DNA from: Dehalococcoidia bacterium
GTDB lineage: Bacteria; Chloroflexota; Dehalococcoidia; Lucifugimonadales; HRBIN23
Reading direction: 5' to 3'
Assembly (NCBI GenBank): GCA_025060295.1
Contig: JANXCH010000003.1
Coordinates: 1-64,000 of the forward strand
DNA length: 64,000 nucleotides
The position numbers were made by a program, and so were the translations under genes. The number at the start of each line of letters is the position of its first letter. Within the stretch, counting starts at the first letter, position 1. Positions 8,053 through 17,080 of this stretch are shown piece by piece. The notes beneath the pieces were generated by a model that was given only the letters and a program-made list of their open reading frames with translations, was not told where the DNA came from and searched no databases.

Positions 8053-8982
8053 CTACAACGCTGCGCCGGGGGCCGCCGCCAGGCGTTGGGCGACCCGCAG
8101 GCGAGCGCTTCGTGCCTCCCGATGGGTGCGAACCTCCTCCCGGGAGGGGGTGATGGGCTTCTTGGTCACGATGCCCACCGTCAGGCGCTGGGCCTCCCGG
8201 CGGAGCACCTGCTTGACCACCCGGTCCTCCCCCGAGTGGTAAGCGATGACCACCAGCCTTCCCCCCGGCCGCAGGAGGGGAATCGCCTGGGTCAGGCCGG
8301 CCTCCAGGGCGTCCAGTTCCCCATTGACCGCTATGCGCAGGGCCTGGAAGACCCGTGTGGCCGGGTGCCGATAGCCTTTGCCCCTTCCCACCACCTGCGC
8401 CACCACTTGGGCCAGATGGGTGGTAGAAGTGATCGGGCGGGCCTGCACGATGGCCCGGGCGATGGCCCCTGCCCGGCGCTCGTCCCCATACTGGGCGAAG
8501 ATGCGCGCCAACTCCCGTGCCGGCCAGGTGTTGACGATGGTGTGGGCCGTGAGGGGGGAGCGGGGGTCAAAGCGCATGTCCAGGGGTTCCTCCCTCTGGA
8601 AGGAGAAGCCCCGCCCCGACGCCTCCAGCAAACGGCGGGACAGCCCCAAGTCAAACAGGATGCCGTCCACCCCCTGCCAGCCGTAGTGTCGGGCCACCTC
8701 CTCCAGGTGGGCGAAACTGGCCCGCACCAGCAGCGCCCGCTCCCCGAAGGGTGCCAGGCGCTGGCGGGCCACCTCCAGGCTGTCCGGGTCCACCTCCAGC
8801 CCCAACAGGTATCCGTTGGGGGTGCTGGCCTCCAGAATGGCCTGGGCGTGGCCCCCCTCCCCCAGGGTGCAATCGATATATCGCCCCCCGGGATGCACCT
8901 GCAGACCCTCCACCACCTGGGCCACCAGCACAGGACGGTGGTACACGGTGGGGGCGGGCCCTGGGCACTGGCTATCGGCCAT
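8053..8982 (-). CDS. rsmH: 16S rRNA (cytosine1402-N4)-methyltransferase RsmH (MraW)
   Basis: A 309-aa SAM-dependent enzyme that N4-methylates C1402 in the decoding centre of 16S rRNA. Recognised by HRPVLVAQVVEGL, the SAM-binding motif YIDCTLGEGGHAQAIL (residues about 35-50), FDLGLS, RGFSFQREEPLDMRFDP and VIAYHSGEDRVVK, close to the family's DLGVSS, GFSF...PLDMRMD and YHSLEDR. The conserved L in YHSLEDR is G here. It is normally the second gene of the dcw cluster; mraZ, ftsL and the mur genes are missing, and it leads into ftsA-ftsZ. Confidence 0.95.
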   Translation of the reverse strand: MADSQCPGPAPTVYHRPVLVAQVVEGLQVHPGGRYIDCTLGEGGHAQAILEASTPNGYLLGLEVDPDSLEVARQRLAPFGERALLVRASFAHLEEVARHYGWQGVDGILFDLGLSRRLLEASGRGFSFQREEPLDMRFDPRSPLTAHTIVNTWPARELARIFAQYGDERRAGAIARAIVQARPITSTTHLAQVVAQVVGRGKGYRHPATRVFQALRIAVNGELDALEAGLTQAIPLLRPGGRLVVIAYHSGEDRVVKQVLRREAQRLTVGIVTKKPITPSREEVRTHREARSARLRVAQRLAAAPGAAL

Positions 8983-9002
8983 CTTCAGTTGTTACGGCGG
9001 TA

Positions 9003-9011
9003 AGGGTAGCA
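9003..9011 (-). promoter_or_regulatory. Possible extended -10 promoter of rsmH
   Basis: On the minus strand TGC-TACCCT (extended -10) lies about 20 bp before the rsmH start. The best -35, TTGCTA, is spaced 19 bp away, so the assignment is weak. Confidence 0.35.
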
Positions 9012-9106
9012 CGATTTCTCCAAAAGATAGCAATACACAAGAACAGCATTTCAGCCCCTTTTTGGCCACAGCACTAGCCGTCATTATAGCCCTTTTACCA
9101 GGATTT

Positions 9107-9134
9107 TTGGGGGCCTGTGCAAGTGTGCTATGAT
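9107..9134 (+). promoter_or_regulatory. Promoter of mog-trmD
   Basis: TTGGGG (9107-9112) and TATGAT (9129-9134) are 16 bp apart, with TG one base before the -10 (extended -10). Transcription would start near 9141, ruling out the upstream GTG at 9117 as the start of mog. Confidence 0.6.
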
Positions 9135-9164
9135 GGGGATAGCCCCAAGGGGCAGAGAAAACCT

Positions 9165-9656
9165 GTGGTGCGGGTTGCCATACTGACCTCCAGCGACGCC
9201 GGGGCACAAGGCCTGCGGGAGGATATCAGCGGCCAGCGCATCCGCCAGTGGGCGGAGGCTCAGGGCTGGCAAGTGGTCCACTATGCCATTGTGCCCGATG
9301 AGCGTGGAGTGATTGTAGACCGTTTGCGCCAGTGGGCACAAGAGGCTGACCTCATTCTGACGACCGGCGGCACGGGCCTCGGCCCGCGCGACATCACCCC
9401 CGAAGCCACTCTGGAGGTGGTGGAGCGCCTGGTCCCAGGCCTGGCCGAAGCCATGCGGGCCTTGACGGCCCACAAGACTCCCCTAGCTTACCTGAGCCGT
9501 TCGGTTGCGGGCATTCGGGGCAGGTGCCTGATTATCAACCTCCCCGGCAGTCCTCGGGCCGTTGCCGAATGCCTAGAAGTCCTCCAACCCCTTCTGCCCC
9601 ACGCCCTCGACATCCTGCGGGGGAGTGCCACGGGGCATCCCGTTTCTCCTGCCTAG
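9165..9656 (+). CDS. mog: Molybdopterin adenylyltransferase-like protein (Mog/MoaB family)
   Basis: About 163 aa of the MoaB/Mog fold, which adenylates molybdopterin before metal insertion. Visible: [13 protein letters not shown] at the N-terminus, [17 protein letters not shown] (the conserved GGTG molybdopterin-binding loop and Mog-type PRDxTPEA), [12 protein letters not shown] and [12 protein letters not shown]. The start is GTG at 9165 or 9168; the longer GTG at 9117 overlaps the promoter. trmD begins 4 nt after its stop. No other molybdenum cofactor genes are in the window, so the molybdoenzyme served is unknown. Confidence 0.88.
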   Translation: MVRVAILTSSDAGAQGLREDISGQRIRQWAEAQGWQVVHYAIVPDERGVIVDRLRQWAQEADLILTTGGTGLGPRDITPEATLEVVERLVPGLAEAMRALTAHKTPLAYLSRSVAGIRGRCLIINLPGSPRAVAECLEVLQPLLPHALDILRGSATGHPVSPA

Positions 9657-9660
9657 ACCC

Positions 9661-10428
9661 ATGCTGTTCCACATCCTCACCCTTTTCCCCGGCATGTTCC
9701 AGGGCCCCTTGAGCGAGAGCATTTTGGAGCGGGCGCAATCTGCGGGCTTGCTGACGGTGCACCTGGTCAACTTCCGGGAGTTCGCCACCGACCGCCACAA
9801 AACGGTGGACGATTACCCCTATGGAGGCGGGGCGGGGATGGTGCTCAAGCCCGAACCCCTCTTCGCCGCTGTGGAGGCGGTGCAGGCCGACATTCGTCAA
9901 CGGCGGGGCGAAGCGGGGGTGCAGGACACCCCCGTCATCCTCCTGACCCCGGCGGGACGCCTGTTCACCCAGCAGGAGGCCCAGCGCCTGGCCCAGAAGG
10001 AGGAGGTGATCCTCATTTGCGGCCATTACGAAGGCGTGGATGAGCGGGTAGCAGAGCACCTGGCCACCGACCAACTCTCCATCGGCGACTTCATCCTCAC
10101 CGGGGGGGAACTGCCCGCCCTCTGCATCGTGGACGCGGTGGCGCGTCTGCTCCCGGGCGTCCTGCACAGCCCCCTTTCCCCCGCCGAGGAGAGTTTCACC
10201 AACGGCCTACTGGAATACCCCCACTACACGCGTCCACCCGAGTTTCGGGGGTGGAAGGTGCCGGAGGTGCTCCTATCGGGCAACCACCAGGCCATCGCCC
10301 GTTGGCGTCGGGAGCAATCCCTCCTGCGCACCCTTCAGCGTCGTCCGGACTTGCTGGCCAAAGCCACTTTGACCGAAGACGATAAGCGCTTCCTGGAGGA
10401 GGCGCGCCGCCGTTTGGGGTTGGGGTAA
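9661..10428 (+). CDS. trmD: tRNA (guanine37-N1)-methyltransferase TrmD
   Basis: A 255-aa SPOUT methyltransferase that makes m1G37 in tRNAs and so prevents +1 frameshifting. It begins [13 protein letters not shown], has [11 protein letters not shown] (the active-site loop), [13 protein letters not shown], and [17 protein letters not shown] (the SAM-binding trefoil knot). The ATG at 9661 is chosen because family members start at this point; the 12 upstream residues overlap the end of mog. The usual rpsP-rimM-trmD-rplS neighbours are missing; here it is paired with mog. Confidence 0.96.
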   Translation: MLFHILTLFPGMFQGPLSESILERAQSAGLLTVHLVNFREFATDRHKTVDDYPYGGGAGMVLKPEPLFAAVEAVQADIRQRRGEAGVQDTPVILLTPAGRLFTQQEAQRLAQKEEVILICGHYEGVDERVAEHLATDQLSIGDFILTGGELPALCIVDAVARLLPGVLHSPLSPAEESFTNGLLEYPHYTRPPEFRGWKVPEVLLSGNHQAIARWRREQSLLRTLQRRPDLLAKATLTEDDKRFLEEARRRLGLG

Positions 10429-10512
10429 GGCTCGGCTGTTCCCTCTGGCAAACGGATAAACACCCCAGTGGGCAGGGATGCCGTAGGGCATCACCGTGGT
10501 CCTGGGGATATC

Positions 10513-11522
10513 ATGGAACAAAGACACCATAGGGTAAAGGAGATGAAACTGGACATCGTCTACTATAAAGATGCTCGCCATATGGGTGAAGTGGACGATT
10601 GCTCCATCAGCCTCATTGTTACCAGCCCACCTTATTGGAACATTAAAGATTATTCCCTGGATGGATACCAGAGGCGTCCGCGCGCGTCAAAAATAGAGGG
10701 ACAAATCGGCGCTATCCAGGATTATGACGCTTACATGGAAGCACTCACAGCTGTGTGGAAGGAATGCGAGCGTGTGCTCAAGCCAAACGGAAAGTTGTGC
10801 ATCAATGTGCCACTCATGCCCATTCCCAAGAAGGCAATAAGTATTCAATATACGCGATACATTGTTAATATCTATTCCAGCATAGAAAGGGATATTTTGA
10901 CCAAGACCCAGCTCCGGCTGATGGATATATATATCTGGGACCGTGCTAAGACCGTGCTAACCCCACAAAGCGCTTGATGTTCGGGAGTTATCCATATCCG
11001 CCTAATTTTTATGCCCAAAACACGATTGAGTTCATTGGGGTGTTTGTGAAAGACGGAGAGCCTGAAAAGAAGCCGCAGGCTATTAAGGAAGCCAGCAAAC
11101 TCACGGAAGAGGAGTGGGTGAAATTCACCAAGCAAGTGTGGACGCTCCCTATACCCAATGTCCGCGACGAAGCATATGGTCTCCATCCCGCCATTATGCC
11201 CCTTGAAATGGCTGAGAGGCTTATTCGTCTGTACTCTTTCGTGGACGATATCGTGTTAGACCCTTTTATGGGCTCCGGAACAACCGCCAAAGCAGCACGC
11301 ATGTGGGGAAGACATTACATCGGCTATGAAATTGACCCATCCTTTCAGCCAGTTATAGAGCGGAAACTGGCTCAACTATCCCTTGCTCAGCAAGATCTCT
11401 GGAGGCTGTGCGTCCATAACAGGGGGGAGAGGACGATTGGTATAAAGCACTCGGGGAGTTCCACAAGCATTCTGGCCATTACTCCCTACCACAGCACAAC
11501 AACGCAGGCGCTACTTCCGTGA
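10513..11522 (+). pseudogene. Beta-class DNA methyltransferase disrupted by an 11-bp tandem duplication
   Basis: Two overlapping frames together make one N4/N6 amino-methyltransferase. The 5' frame (ATG at 10513 or 10543, stop 10975-10977) has motif IV TSPPYWNIKDY. The 3' frame (open from before 10950 to 11522) has FGSYPYPPNFYAQNTIEFIGVFVKDG and motif I DPFMGSGTT. The order IV then I marks class beta. The break coincides with two perfect copies of GACCGTGCTAA at 10939-10949 and 10950-10960. Removing one copy joins the frames as DRANPTKRLMFGSY. Base composition is visibly more AT-rich than the flanks, suggesting acquisition. As it stands no full-length enzyme is made. Confidence 0.85.
10939..10960 (+). 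repeat. Perfect 11-bp tandem duplication inside the methyltransferase gene
   Basis: GACCGTGCTAA occurs twice head to tail (10939-10949, 10950-10960). Eleven bases shift the frame by two, and the downstream stop at 10975 ends translation. The second copy is in frame with the C-terminal half. Confidence 0.97.
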
Positions 11523-11889
11523 ATACCGCCGGCGTGAAGAAAGTGAAGCGCATAAAGCGGTGAAGCGATATGTTATCCAAAATGCGGAGACACTCTTCGG
11601 CAGAGGCGCAAAACTTTTTGAGGAAGAATATGTGTTTGCCTCCGGCGATGCAGCGAATTTGGTTCTCACTATGCCAGATGGGCGCTACATCACCGTAGAA
11701 GTAGAAGTGGATGTGGGAAGTGCAGACCTCCCTGGGCTATTGCAAGCCATCAAATATCGCTATATGTTCCCGGTTCAAGAACAACTACCCCTCGACAATG
11801 TCCAAGGTTATCTTGTTGCCAAGCGCATCGCCCCTGAAATCAAGGAATTGTGTCAACGCTATGGTGTGAACTGGATAGAAGTCCCCTAG
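11423..11889 (+). pseudogene. Nuclease-like hypothetical gene, probably frameshifted
   Basis: The clear part is the ORF from GTG 11560 to 11889 (109 aa) with VEVEVDVGSADLPGLLQAIKYR and VQGYLVAKRIAPEIKELCQRYGVNW, a pattern like the PD-(D/E)xK core of NucS/DUF91-type nucleases (acidic E-x-E, then Q-x-x-K-Y). Its frame stays coding-like upstream to about 11503 (RRRYFREYRRREE). A different frame carries coding-like DDWYKALGEFHKHSGHYSLPQ (about 11432-11494) with no usable start codon. The switch lies near CAACAACG at 11497-11504. It may be the partner of the broken methyltransferase. Nuclease assignment is tentative. Confidence 0.5.
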
Positions 11890-12003
11890 ACCACCTCGCA
11901 CACCACCCTGCCCCACCACCTTGAGTGCCTACCGTCACTCCCCGAGGGTGCCACGCCTGGCGCTACCCCTTTCGCTACCGCCGGGGCGCACCCTGAACAG
12001 CCC

Positions 12004-13473
12004 CTACCCCCGCCCCACCAGACGCTCATAGAGTGCAAGATACGCCCGCGCCGACCGCTCCCAGGAGAAGTCCATCCCCATCCCGTTGCGCACCAGCGCC
12101 CGCCACAGGCGTGGCTGGCCGTAGACGCGCAAGGCACGCCCCACCGCCTCCAGCATGGCCGTAGCGTTGTAGGCGTCAAACAGGAAGCCCGTCCCCTGCC
12201 CGGTGGCGGGGTCAAACTCCTGCACCGTGTCCTTCAGCCCCCCTGTTGCCCGCACAATGGGCACTGTCCCGTAGCGCAGGGCATACATCTGGGTCAAGCC
12301 CGACGGCTCATAGCGCGAGGGCATCAGGAGCATATCGGCACCCGCCAGAATGTGATGGGCCAGGGCATCCTCAAAGGCCAGGCGCACCGCTACCCGCCCC
12401 GGGGAGCGGGCCGCCGCCTCCTGGAAGAAGGCTTCGTAGCGCTCCTCCCCCCGTCCCAAGAGCACAAACTGCACCCCCATCCCCATCAAGGCATCCCACC
12501 CCGCCATCACCAAATCTATCCCCTTCTGCTCCGTCAGGCGGGAGACCATGGCAAGGAGAGGAGTGTGGGCATCCGCAGTCAGCCCCAGGAGGCTTTGCAA
12601 ATGGGCCTTGCAGGCCGCTTTCCCCGAGGCGCTATCCCGCCGCCCGTAGCGCCGCACGATAAAAGGGTCCCGCTGGGGGTCCCACACCGTGTCGTCCACC
12701 CCGTTCAGGATGCCCACCAGGTCTTGCGCCCGCTCCCGAAACACCCCTTCCAACCCAAAGCCGTATTCCGGCGTCTGCACCTCTTGGGCATAGGTAGGGC
12801 TCACAGTGGTCAGGGCATCGGCGAACACCAGCCCCCCCTTCAGAAAGTTGATTTTTCCGTAAAACTCCAGGTAGCGGGGGGAGAACAACCCTTCGGGCAA
12901 CTCTAGAAGGTGCCAGTCCAACCCCCAGAACAGGCCCTGATAGCCCAAGTTGTGCACCGTGAACACGGTCTTCGTACCCCTCAGTTCCGGGTAGCGCTCG
13001 GGTTGGGCCTTCAAAAAGGCGATGGCCAGAGCAGTTTGCCAATCGTGGCAGTGGAGGATGTGGGGAGGCTCCCGCCGCAAGGCCTCCAGGACGGCTCTGC
13101 TGAACACCACAAAGCGTGCGGCGTTATCGGGATAGTCCTGGCCGGGCGGGCCGTAGAGATGATCCCGATCAAAGTAAGCATCGGCCCGCACCAGGTAGAC
13201 GGGCACTGTGCCGTCCAGACGTGTCCGCAGCACATGGGCCGATTCCCGCCGCCCCGACAATGGAACGGAGAGGGTTACGCCTGTGTCCTCCCAGGGGAAG
13301 CCGCCTTGCAACACGCACCGATAGGCGGGCATATACAGGGAGACCTGCACACCTAGCGCCGCCAGGGCCTTGGGGAGTGCTCCTAACACATCCCCCAGGC
13401 CACCGGTGCGGGCGAAGGGGGCTATCTCCGGGGCGGCCATGGCCACCCGCAAGGGCTGGTCAGGAATGTTCAC
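12004..13473 (-). CDS. glgA: Glycogen synthase GlgA (ADP-glucose, GT5)
   Basis: A 489-aa GT-B glycosyltransferase transferring glucose from ADP-glucose to alpha-1,4-glucan. N-terminal VAMAAPEIAPFARTGGLGDVLGALP holds the nucleotide-sugar loop, here R-T-G-G-L (residues 22-26) where many relatives have K-x-G-G-L. Also visible: HCHDWQTA, FTVHNLGYQG, VSRLTEQKG and the C-terminal donor site MPSRYEPSGLTQMYALRYGT. GTG at 13473 is chosen because AGGAGGT lies 7 nt upstream; the longer frame lacks a Shine-Dalgarno. It is divergent from glgC across 165 bp, completing the ADP-glucose route. Confidence 0.95.
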   Translation of the reverse strand: MNIPDQPLRVAMAAPEIAPFARTGGLGDVLGALPKALAALGVQVSLYMPAYRCVLQGGFPWEDTGVTLSVPLSGRRESAHVLRTRLDGTVPVYLVRADAYFDRDHLYGPPGQDYPDNAARFVVFSRAVLEALRREPPHILHCHDWQTALAIAFLKAQPERYPELRGTKTVFTVHNLGYQGLFWGLDWHLLELPEGLFSPRYLEFYGKINFLKGGLVFADALTTVSPTYAQEVQTPEYGFGLEGVFRERAQDLVGILNGVDDTVWDPQRDPFIVRRYGRRDSASGKAACKAHLQSLLGLTADAHTPLLAMVSRLTEQKGIDLVMAGWDALMGMGVQFVLLGRGEERYEAFFQEAAARSPGRVAVRLAFEDALAHHILAGADMLLMPSRYEPSGLTQMYALRYGTVPIVRATGGLKDTVQEFDPATGQGTGFLFDAYNATAMLEAVGRALRVYGQPRLWRALVRNGMGMDFSWERSARAYLALYERLVGRG

Positions 13474-13551
13474 GCAACCGACCTCCTGCCTTTTCTCGGC
13501 ATCGCAGCCCACTCCCGTCTACCCGCTTTCTCGGCGAAGCACCCCTCTGGC

Positions 13552-13580
13552 TTGCAGGGGACCTCACGTCAGGATACCAT
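13552..13580 (+). promoter_or_regulatory. Possible promoter of the glgC operon
   Basis: TTGCAG (13552-13557) and TACCAT (13575-13580) are 17 bp apart, 58 bp before the glgC start. Match to consensus is modest. Confidence 0.4.
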
Positions 13581-13638
13581 AGAAGGGTAAAAACAGGGTG
13601 CGCTGGGAAGCGAGAGCCCGCGCCCTAGGAGGGAGCGG

Positions 13639-14940
13639 ATGGACAAGGTGGTGGCGCTCATCTTGGCGGGCGGACAAGGGCAACGCCTCAGCATCTTGGC
13701 CGAGGAACGCGCCAAGCCCGCTGTCCCCTTCGCCGGCAAGTATCGCATCATCGACTTCACCCTCAGCAACTGCGTCAACTCGGGCATCTACAAGGTGGGC
13801 GTGCTGACCCAATACCGCCCCCACTCCCTCTTGGAGCACATCGGTGCCGGCCGCCCCTGGGATCTGGACCGAGAGCACGCCGGCCTCTCCATCCTTCAGC
13901 CCTACACGGGACGCCACTTCGGGGACTGGTACCAGGGCACCGCCGACGCCGTGTTCAAAAACCTCTCCTTTGTGGAGGAGATGCGGGCGGATACCGTCCT
14001 CATCCTGGCGGGCGACCACGTGTACAAAATGGACTACCGCGATATGATCGCCTTCCATCAGACCCAAAAGGCCCATGTTACTGTTGGCGTTATTGAGGTC
14101 CCCTGGGAGGAGGCGCACCGCTTCGGTATCCTGACCCTCAATGACGAGGGGCAGGTGCTGACCTTTGAGGAGAAACCCCCCCATCCTCGCAGCAACCTGG
14201 GGTCAATGGGCATTTATGTGTTCTCTCGGCCTGTCCTGCAGCAGGTTTTGGAGGCCGACGCCCGCAACCCCACCTCCAGCCACGACTTCGGGAAAGACAT
14301 CCTGCCCGCATTGGTGGGAGAGTATCGGGTGTTCGGGTATCGCTTCAAGGGCTATTGGCGGGATGTGGGCACCGTCAAAGCCTATTGGGACGCCAACATG
14401 GAGTTCCTGGAGGATCCGCCTCCCTTGAACCTGCACGACGGGGAGGGACGGGTGCGCACCCGCCCCCAGGACCGGCCCCCGGCCTACATCGGCCCCACCG
14501 CCTCCCTGGAGAAGGCCCTGGTGTGCCACGGCTCCCGTATCCACGGCATCATCCGCCGCTCTGTCCTGTTCCAAGGAGTCGTGGTGGAGGAGGGAGCCAT
14601 CGTGGAGGACTCCATCCTCTTTGACGATGTGGTGGTGCGTAAAGGAGCCCACCTGCGGTACGCCATCGTAGACAAGGAGGTGGTGGTCGGGGAGGGAGCC
14701 ACCATCGGCTGCACCGATGACAACTCCCCTAACCGCGATGAGCCAGATATCCTCTCCTCGGGGATCACCCTAGTGGGGAAGCGGGCCGCTATCCCCCCTT
14801 ACACCCATATCGGGCGCAACTGCAAGGTGATGCCCGGGGTGACGGCTACCGCTTTTCCCTCCGACGGCTTCGTCTCCAGCGGCACCACCATCGCCCCCAA
14901 AGGGGGGCTGTCTGCAGTGCGGCGCTCCGCAGCGGTCTAG
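13639..14940 (+). CDS. glgC: Glucose-1-phosphate adenylyltransferase GlgC
   Basis: A 433-aa ADP-glucose pyrophosphorylase, the committed step of glycogen synthesis. N-terminal [25 protein letters not shown] is the nucleotidyltransferase signature with the pyrophosphate loop. It is followed by [16 protein letters not shown], a [10 protein letters not shown] segment, [11 protein letters not shown] and a C-terminal left-handed beta-helix domain (from about residue 290) with hexapeptide-like turns. The ATG follows GGAGGGA. First gene of glgC-malQ-glgP-glgB-GH57; 7 bp separates it from malQ. Family members are usually controlled allosterically by glycolytic intermediates; this cannot be seen here. 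Confidence 0.96.
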   Translation: MDKVVALILAGGQGQRLSILAEERAKPAVPFAGKYRIIDFTLSNCVNSGIYKVGVLTQYRPHSLLEHIGAGRPWDLDREHAGLSILQPYTGRHFGDWYQGTADAVFKNLSFVEEMRADTVLILAGDHVYKMDYRDMIAFHQTQKAHVTVGVIEVPWEEAHRFGILTLNDEGQVLTFEEKPPHPRSNLGSMGIYVFSRPVLQQVLEADARNPTSSHDFGKDILPALVGEYRVFGYRFKGYWRDVGTVKAYWDANMEFLEDPPPLNLHDGEGRVRTRPQDRPPAYIGPTASLEKALVCHGSRIHGIIRRSVLFQGVVVEEGAIVEDSILFDDVVVRKGAHLRYAIVDKEVVVGEGATIGCTDDNSPNRDEPDILSSGITLVGKRAAIPPYTHIGRNCKVMPGVTATAFPSDGFVSSGTTIAPKGGLSAVRRSAAV

Positions 14941-14947
14941 GCGGAGG

Positions 14948-17080
14948 ATGGATAGGGCCTCCACTGTTGCGCTCCTGCACCGCCTCGCCAGGCTCTACGG
15001 CGTCCAAACGGCCTACACGGACGCCTCCCACCACAGGCGGTTTGCTTCTCCAGAGGCTTTGCTGGCTGTGCTGCGGGCTCTGGGCGCTCCCCTGGCCACT
15101 TTGAACGATCTCCCCTCTGCCCTCCGCCAGCGCCGTCAAGACCTGTGGCGGCAAACGGTCGAGCCAGTGGTGGTGGCCTGGGAGGGGGCCTTGCCCGCCC
15201 TGCGAGTGCGCCTCCCAGCCGCTGCAGAGCAGGCTACCCTTGTTGTTCACCTGGCCACCCAGAGCGGGATGCACCACACCTGGGCGTGGCCACTCTCCGC
15301 CCTCCCCACTCGGCAGCGGGCAGTGGTGGAGGGCGTGCCTTACGTAGTGAAAACCCTTTCCCTGCCCGTTTCTCTGCCCTGGGGCTACCACCGCCTCACC
15401 CTCGAGGGGCCCCTAGGCAGGGCAGAGGGCTTGGTCATCTCGGCCCCCCTGCAGGCCTTTACCCCGCCACCCACAGATGGCCCCACATGGGGGGTGTTTC
15501 TGCCTCTCTATGCTCTACACACCCAAGACGGCTGGGGTGCTGGCGACTACACCGCTCTCAGGCGTCTGGCCGAGTGGGTGGCCCACTTGGGAGGTAGCGT
15601 CGTGGCCACCCTCCCCCTGCTGGCCCTCTTTCTGGAGGATCCCTGCCACCCCAGCCCCTACTCCCCCATCAGCCGTCTGCTGTGGAACGAGTTTTACCTG
15701 GATATCACCGCTGTGCCCGAAGTGCAGACCTCCTCTGAAGCCCGAGCCCTGCTGGATACCCTGCGCCGAGAAGCCCACACCGGGCGTTCCGCACCCCTGG
15801 TGGACTACCCGGCGCAGATGCGCGCCCAACGCCGTGTGTTGGAGGCCCTGGCCCGCTCCTTCCAGACAAGCCTCACCCACGACACCCCGCGCGCCCGGGC
15901 CTTCCGCCAGTTCCTGCAGACCCATCCTTGGGTCGAGGCCTATGCCCGCTTCCGCGCCTGCGGGGAGAGGCTTCGCACGCCCTGGCGGGCGTGGCCCCCA
16001 CCCCTGCGCGACGGTTGCGCGTCTCCCCCGCCCGATGACCTTCCCTCGACCTTCTACCACCAGTATGTCCAGTGGCTTGCGCACGAGCAGATGGACGCCC
16101 TGGCCCAGCAGGCGCGCCAGCGGGGTGTGCGTCTGTTGCTGGACTTCCCCCTGGGGGTGCACCCGGATGGCTTTGATACCTGGTGGCAGAGGGGGGTATT
16201 TGTAGAGGGGGTCTCGGTCGGTGCTCCTCCAGACGCCTTCTTCAGCCACGGTCAAAACTGGGCCTTTCCCCCCATGCACCCTCAACACCTGCGCCAACAA
16301 GGCTATGCCTACTTCCGCGCCAGCCTGCGCCACCACCTGCGCTGTGCGGGTCTTGTGCGCATAGACCATGTGATGGGCTTCCACCGCCTGTTCTGGATTC
16401 CCGCGGGAATGGAGGCCAAAGAGGGCGTCTATGTGCGCTACCCTGCCGCGGAGTTCTATGCTATCCTGGCCCTGGAGTCCCAGTGGCATCGGGTCGTGGT
16501 GGTCGGAGAGGACCTGGGCACTGTACCTCCGGAGGTGCGCCCAGCCATGGCCCGGCACGGCCTGTTACGATCCTATGTGCTTCCCTTTCACCTGACGCCC
16601 ACGCCCGCTCGCGCCCTTGCCCGCGTGCCATCCCGTGTGGTGGCCTCGCTGAACACCCACGATATGCCCCCCTTTGGCGCCTTCTGGGCCGGGGACGATA
16701 TCCGCCTGCGCCAGGCTCTGGGTTTGCTGGACGAGGTGGGCGCGGCTCGCGAGCACAGGCACCGCCGCACCCTCAAGGAGGCCCTCGTATCCTATCTGCT
16801 CCGCAAGGGCTTTCTGCGGGGCGATCCCTCTGACCCCCTGGCCGTGTTGGAGGCCTGCCTCACCTTTCTGGCCCACAGCCCCGCCCAGTTCCTGGTGGTC
16901 AACCTGGAAGACCTGTGGCTGGAGACCCAGCCCCAGAACATCCCCGGCACCACCACCCAATACCCCAACTGGCTTCGCAAGGCCCGCTACTCCCTGGACG
17001 AGTTCTCCCGTTTACCCCAGGTGGTAAACATCTTGGATCGGGTGAGCCGAGCTCGCCCCCGCCCTGCCCAGACCCCATGA
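14948..17080 (+). CDS. malQ: 4-alpha-glucanotransferase MalQ (GH77)
   Basis: A 710-aa amylomaltase with an N-terminal extension of about 170 residues, as in the long E. coli-type enzymes. It transfers maltooligosaccharide segments between alpha-1,4-glucans. Catalytic residues are visible: nucleophile Asp in GLVRIDHVMGFHRLFWIP, acid/base Glu in VVVGEDLGTVPPEV and the third Asp in LNTHDMPPFGAFW. DFPLGVHPDG also matches the family. The stop overlaps the next start (ATGA at 17077-17080), indicating translational coupling with glgP. It probably recycles short glucans produced by phosphorylase. Confidence 0.94.
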   Translation: MDRASTVALLHRLARLYGVQTAYTDASHHRRFASPEALLAVLRALGAPLATLNDLPSALRQRRQDLWRQTVEPVVVAWEGALPALRVRLPAAAEQATLVVHLATQSGMHHTWAWPLSALPTRQRAVVEGVPYVVKTLSLPVSLPWGYHRLTLEGPLGRAEGLVISAPLQAFTPPPTDGPTWGVFLPLYALHTQDGWGAGDYTALRRLAEWVAHLGGSVVATLPLLALFLEDPCHPSPYSPISRLLWNEFYLDITAVPEVQTSSEARALLDTLRREAHTGRSAPLVDYPAQMRAQRRVLEALARSFQTSLTHDTPRARAFRQFLQTHPWVEAYARFRACGERLRTPWRAWPPPLRDGCASPPPDDLPSTFYHQYVQWLAHEQMDALAQQARQRGVRLLLDFPLGVHPDGFDTWWQRGVFVEGVSVGAPPDAFFSHGQNWAFPPMHPQHLRQQGYAYFRASLRHHLRCAGLVRIDHVMGFHRLFWIPAGMEAKEGVYVRYPAAEFYAILALESQWHRVVVVGEDLGTVPPEVRPAMARHGLLRSYVLPFHLTPTPARALARVPSRVVASLNTHDMPPFGAFWAGDDIRLRQALGLLDEVGAAREHRHRRTLKEALVSYLLRKGFLRGDPSDPLAVLEACLTFLAHSPAQFLVVNLEDLWLETQPQNIPGTTTQYPNWLRKARYSLDEFSRLPQVVNILDRVSRARPRPAQTP

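Noticed and set aside
9117-9164. Longer start of mog at GTG 9117
   Set aside because: The stretch contains an extended -10 (TGC-TATGAT), so the RNA starts downstream of it.
10477-10492. Hairpin GATGCC-GTAG-GGCATC as terminator of trmD
   Set aside because: Six base pairs only, without a T-tract; it may be chance.
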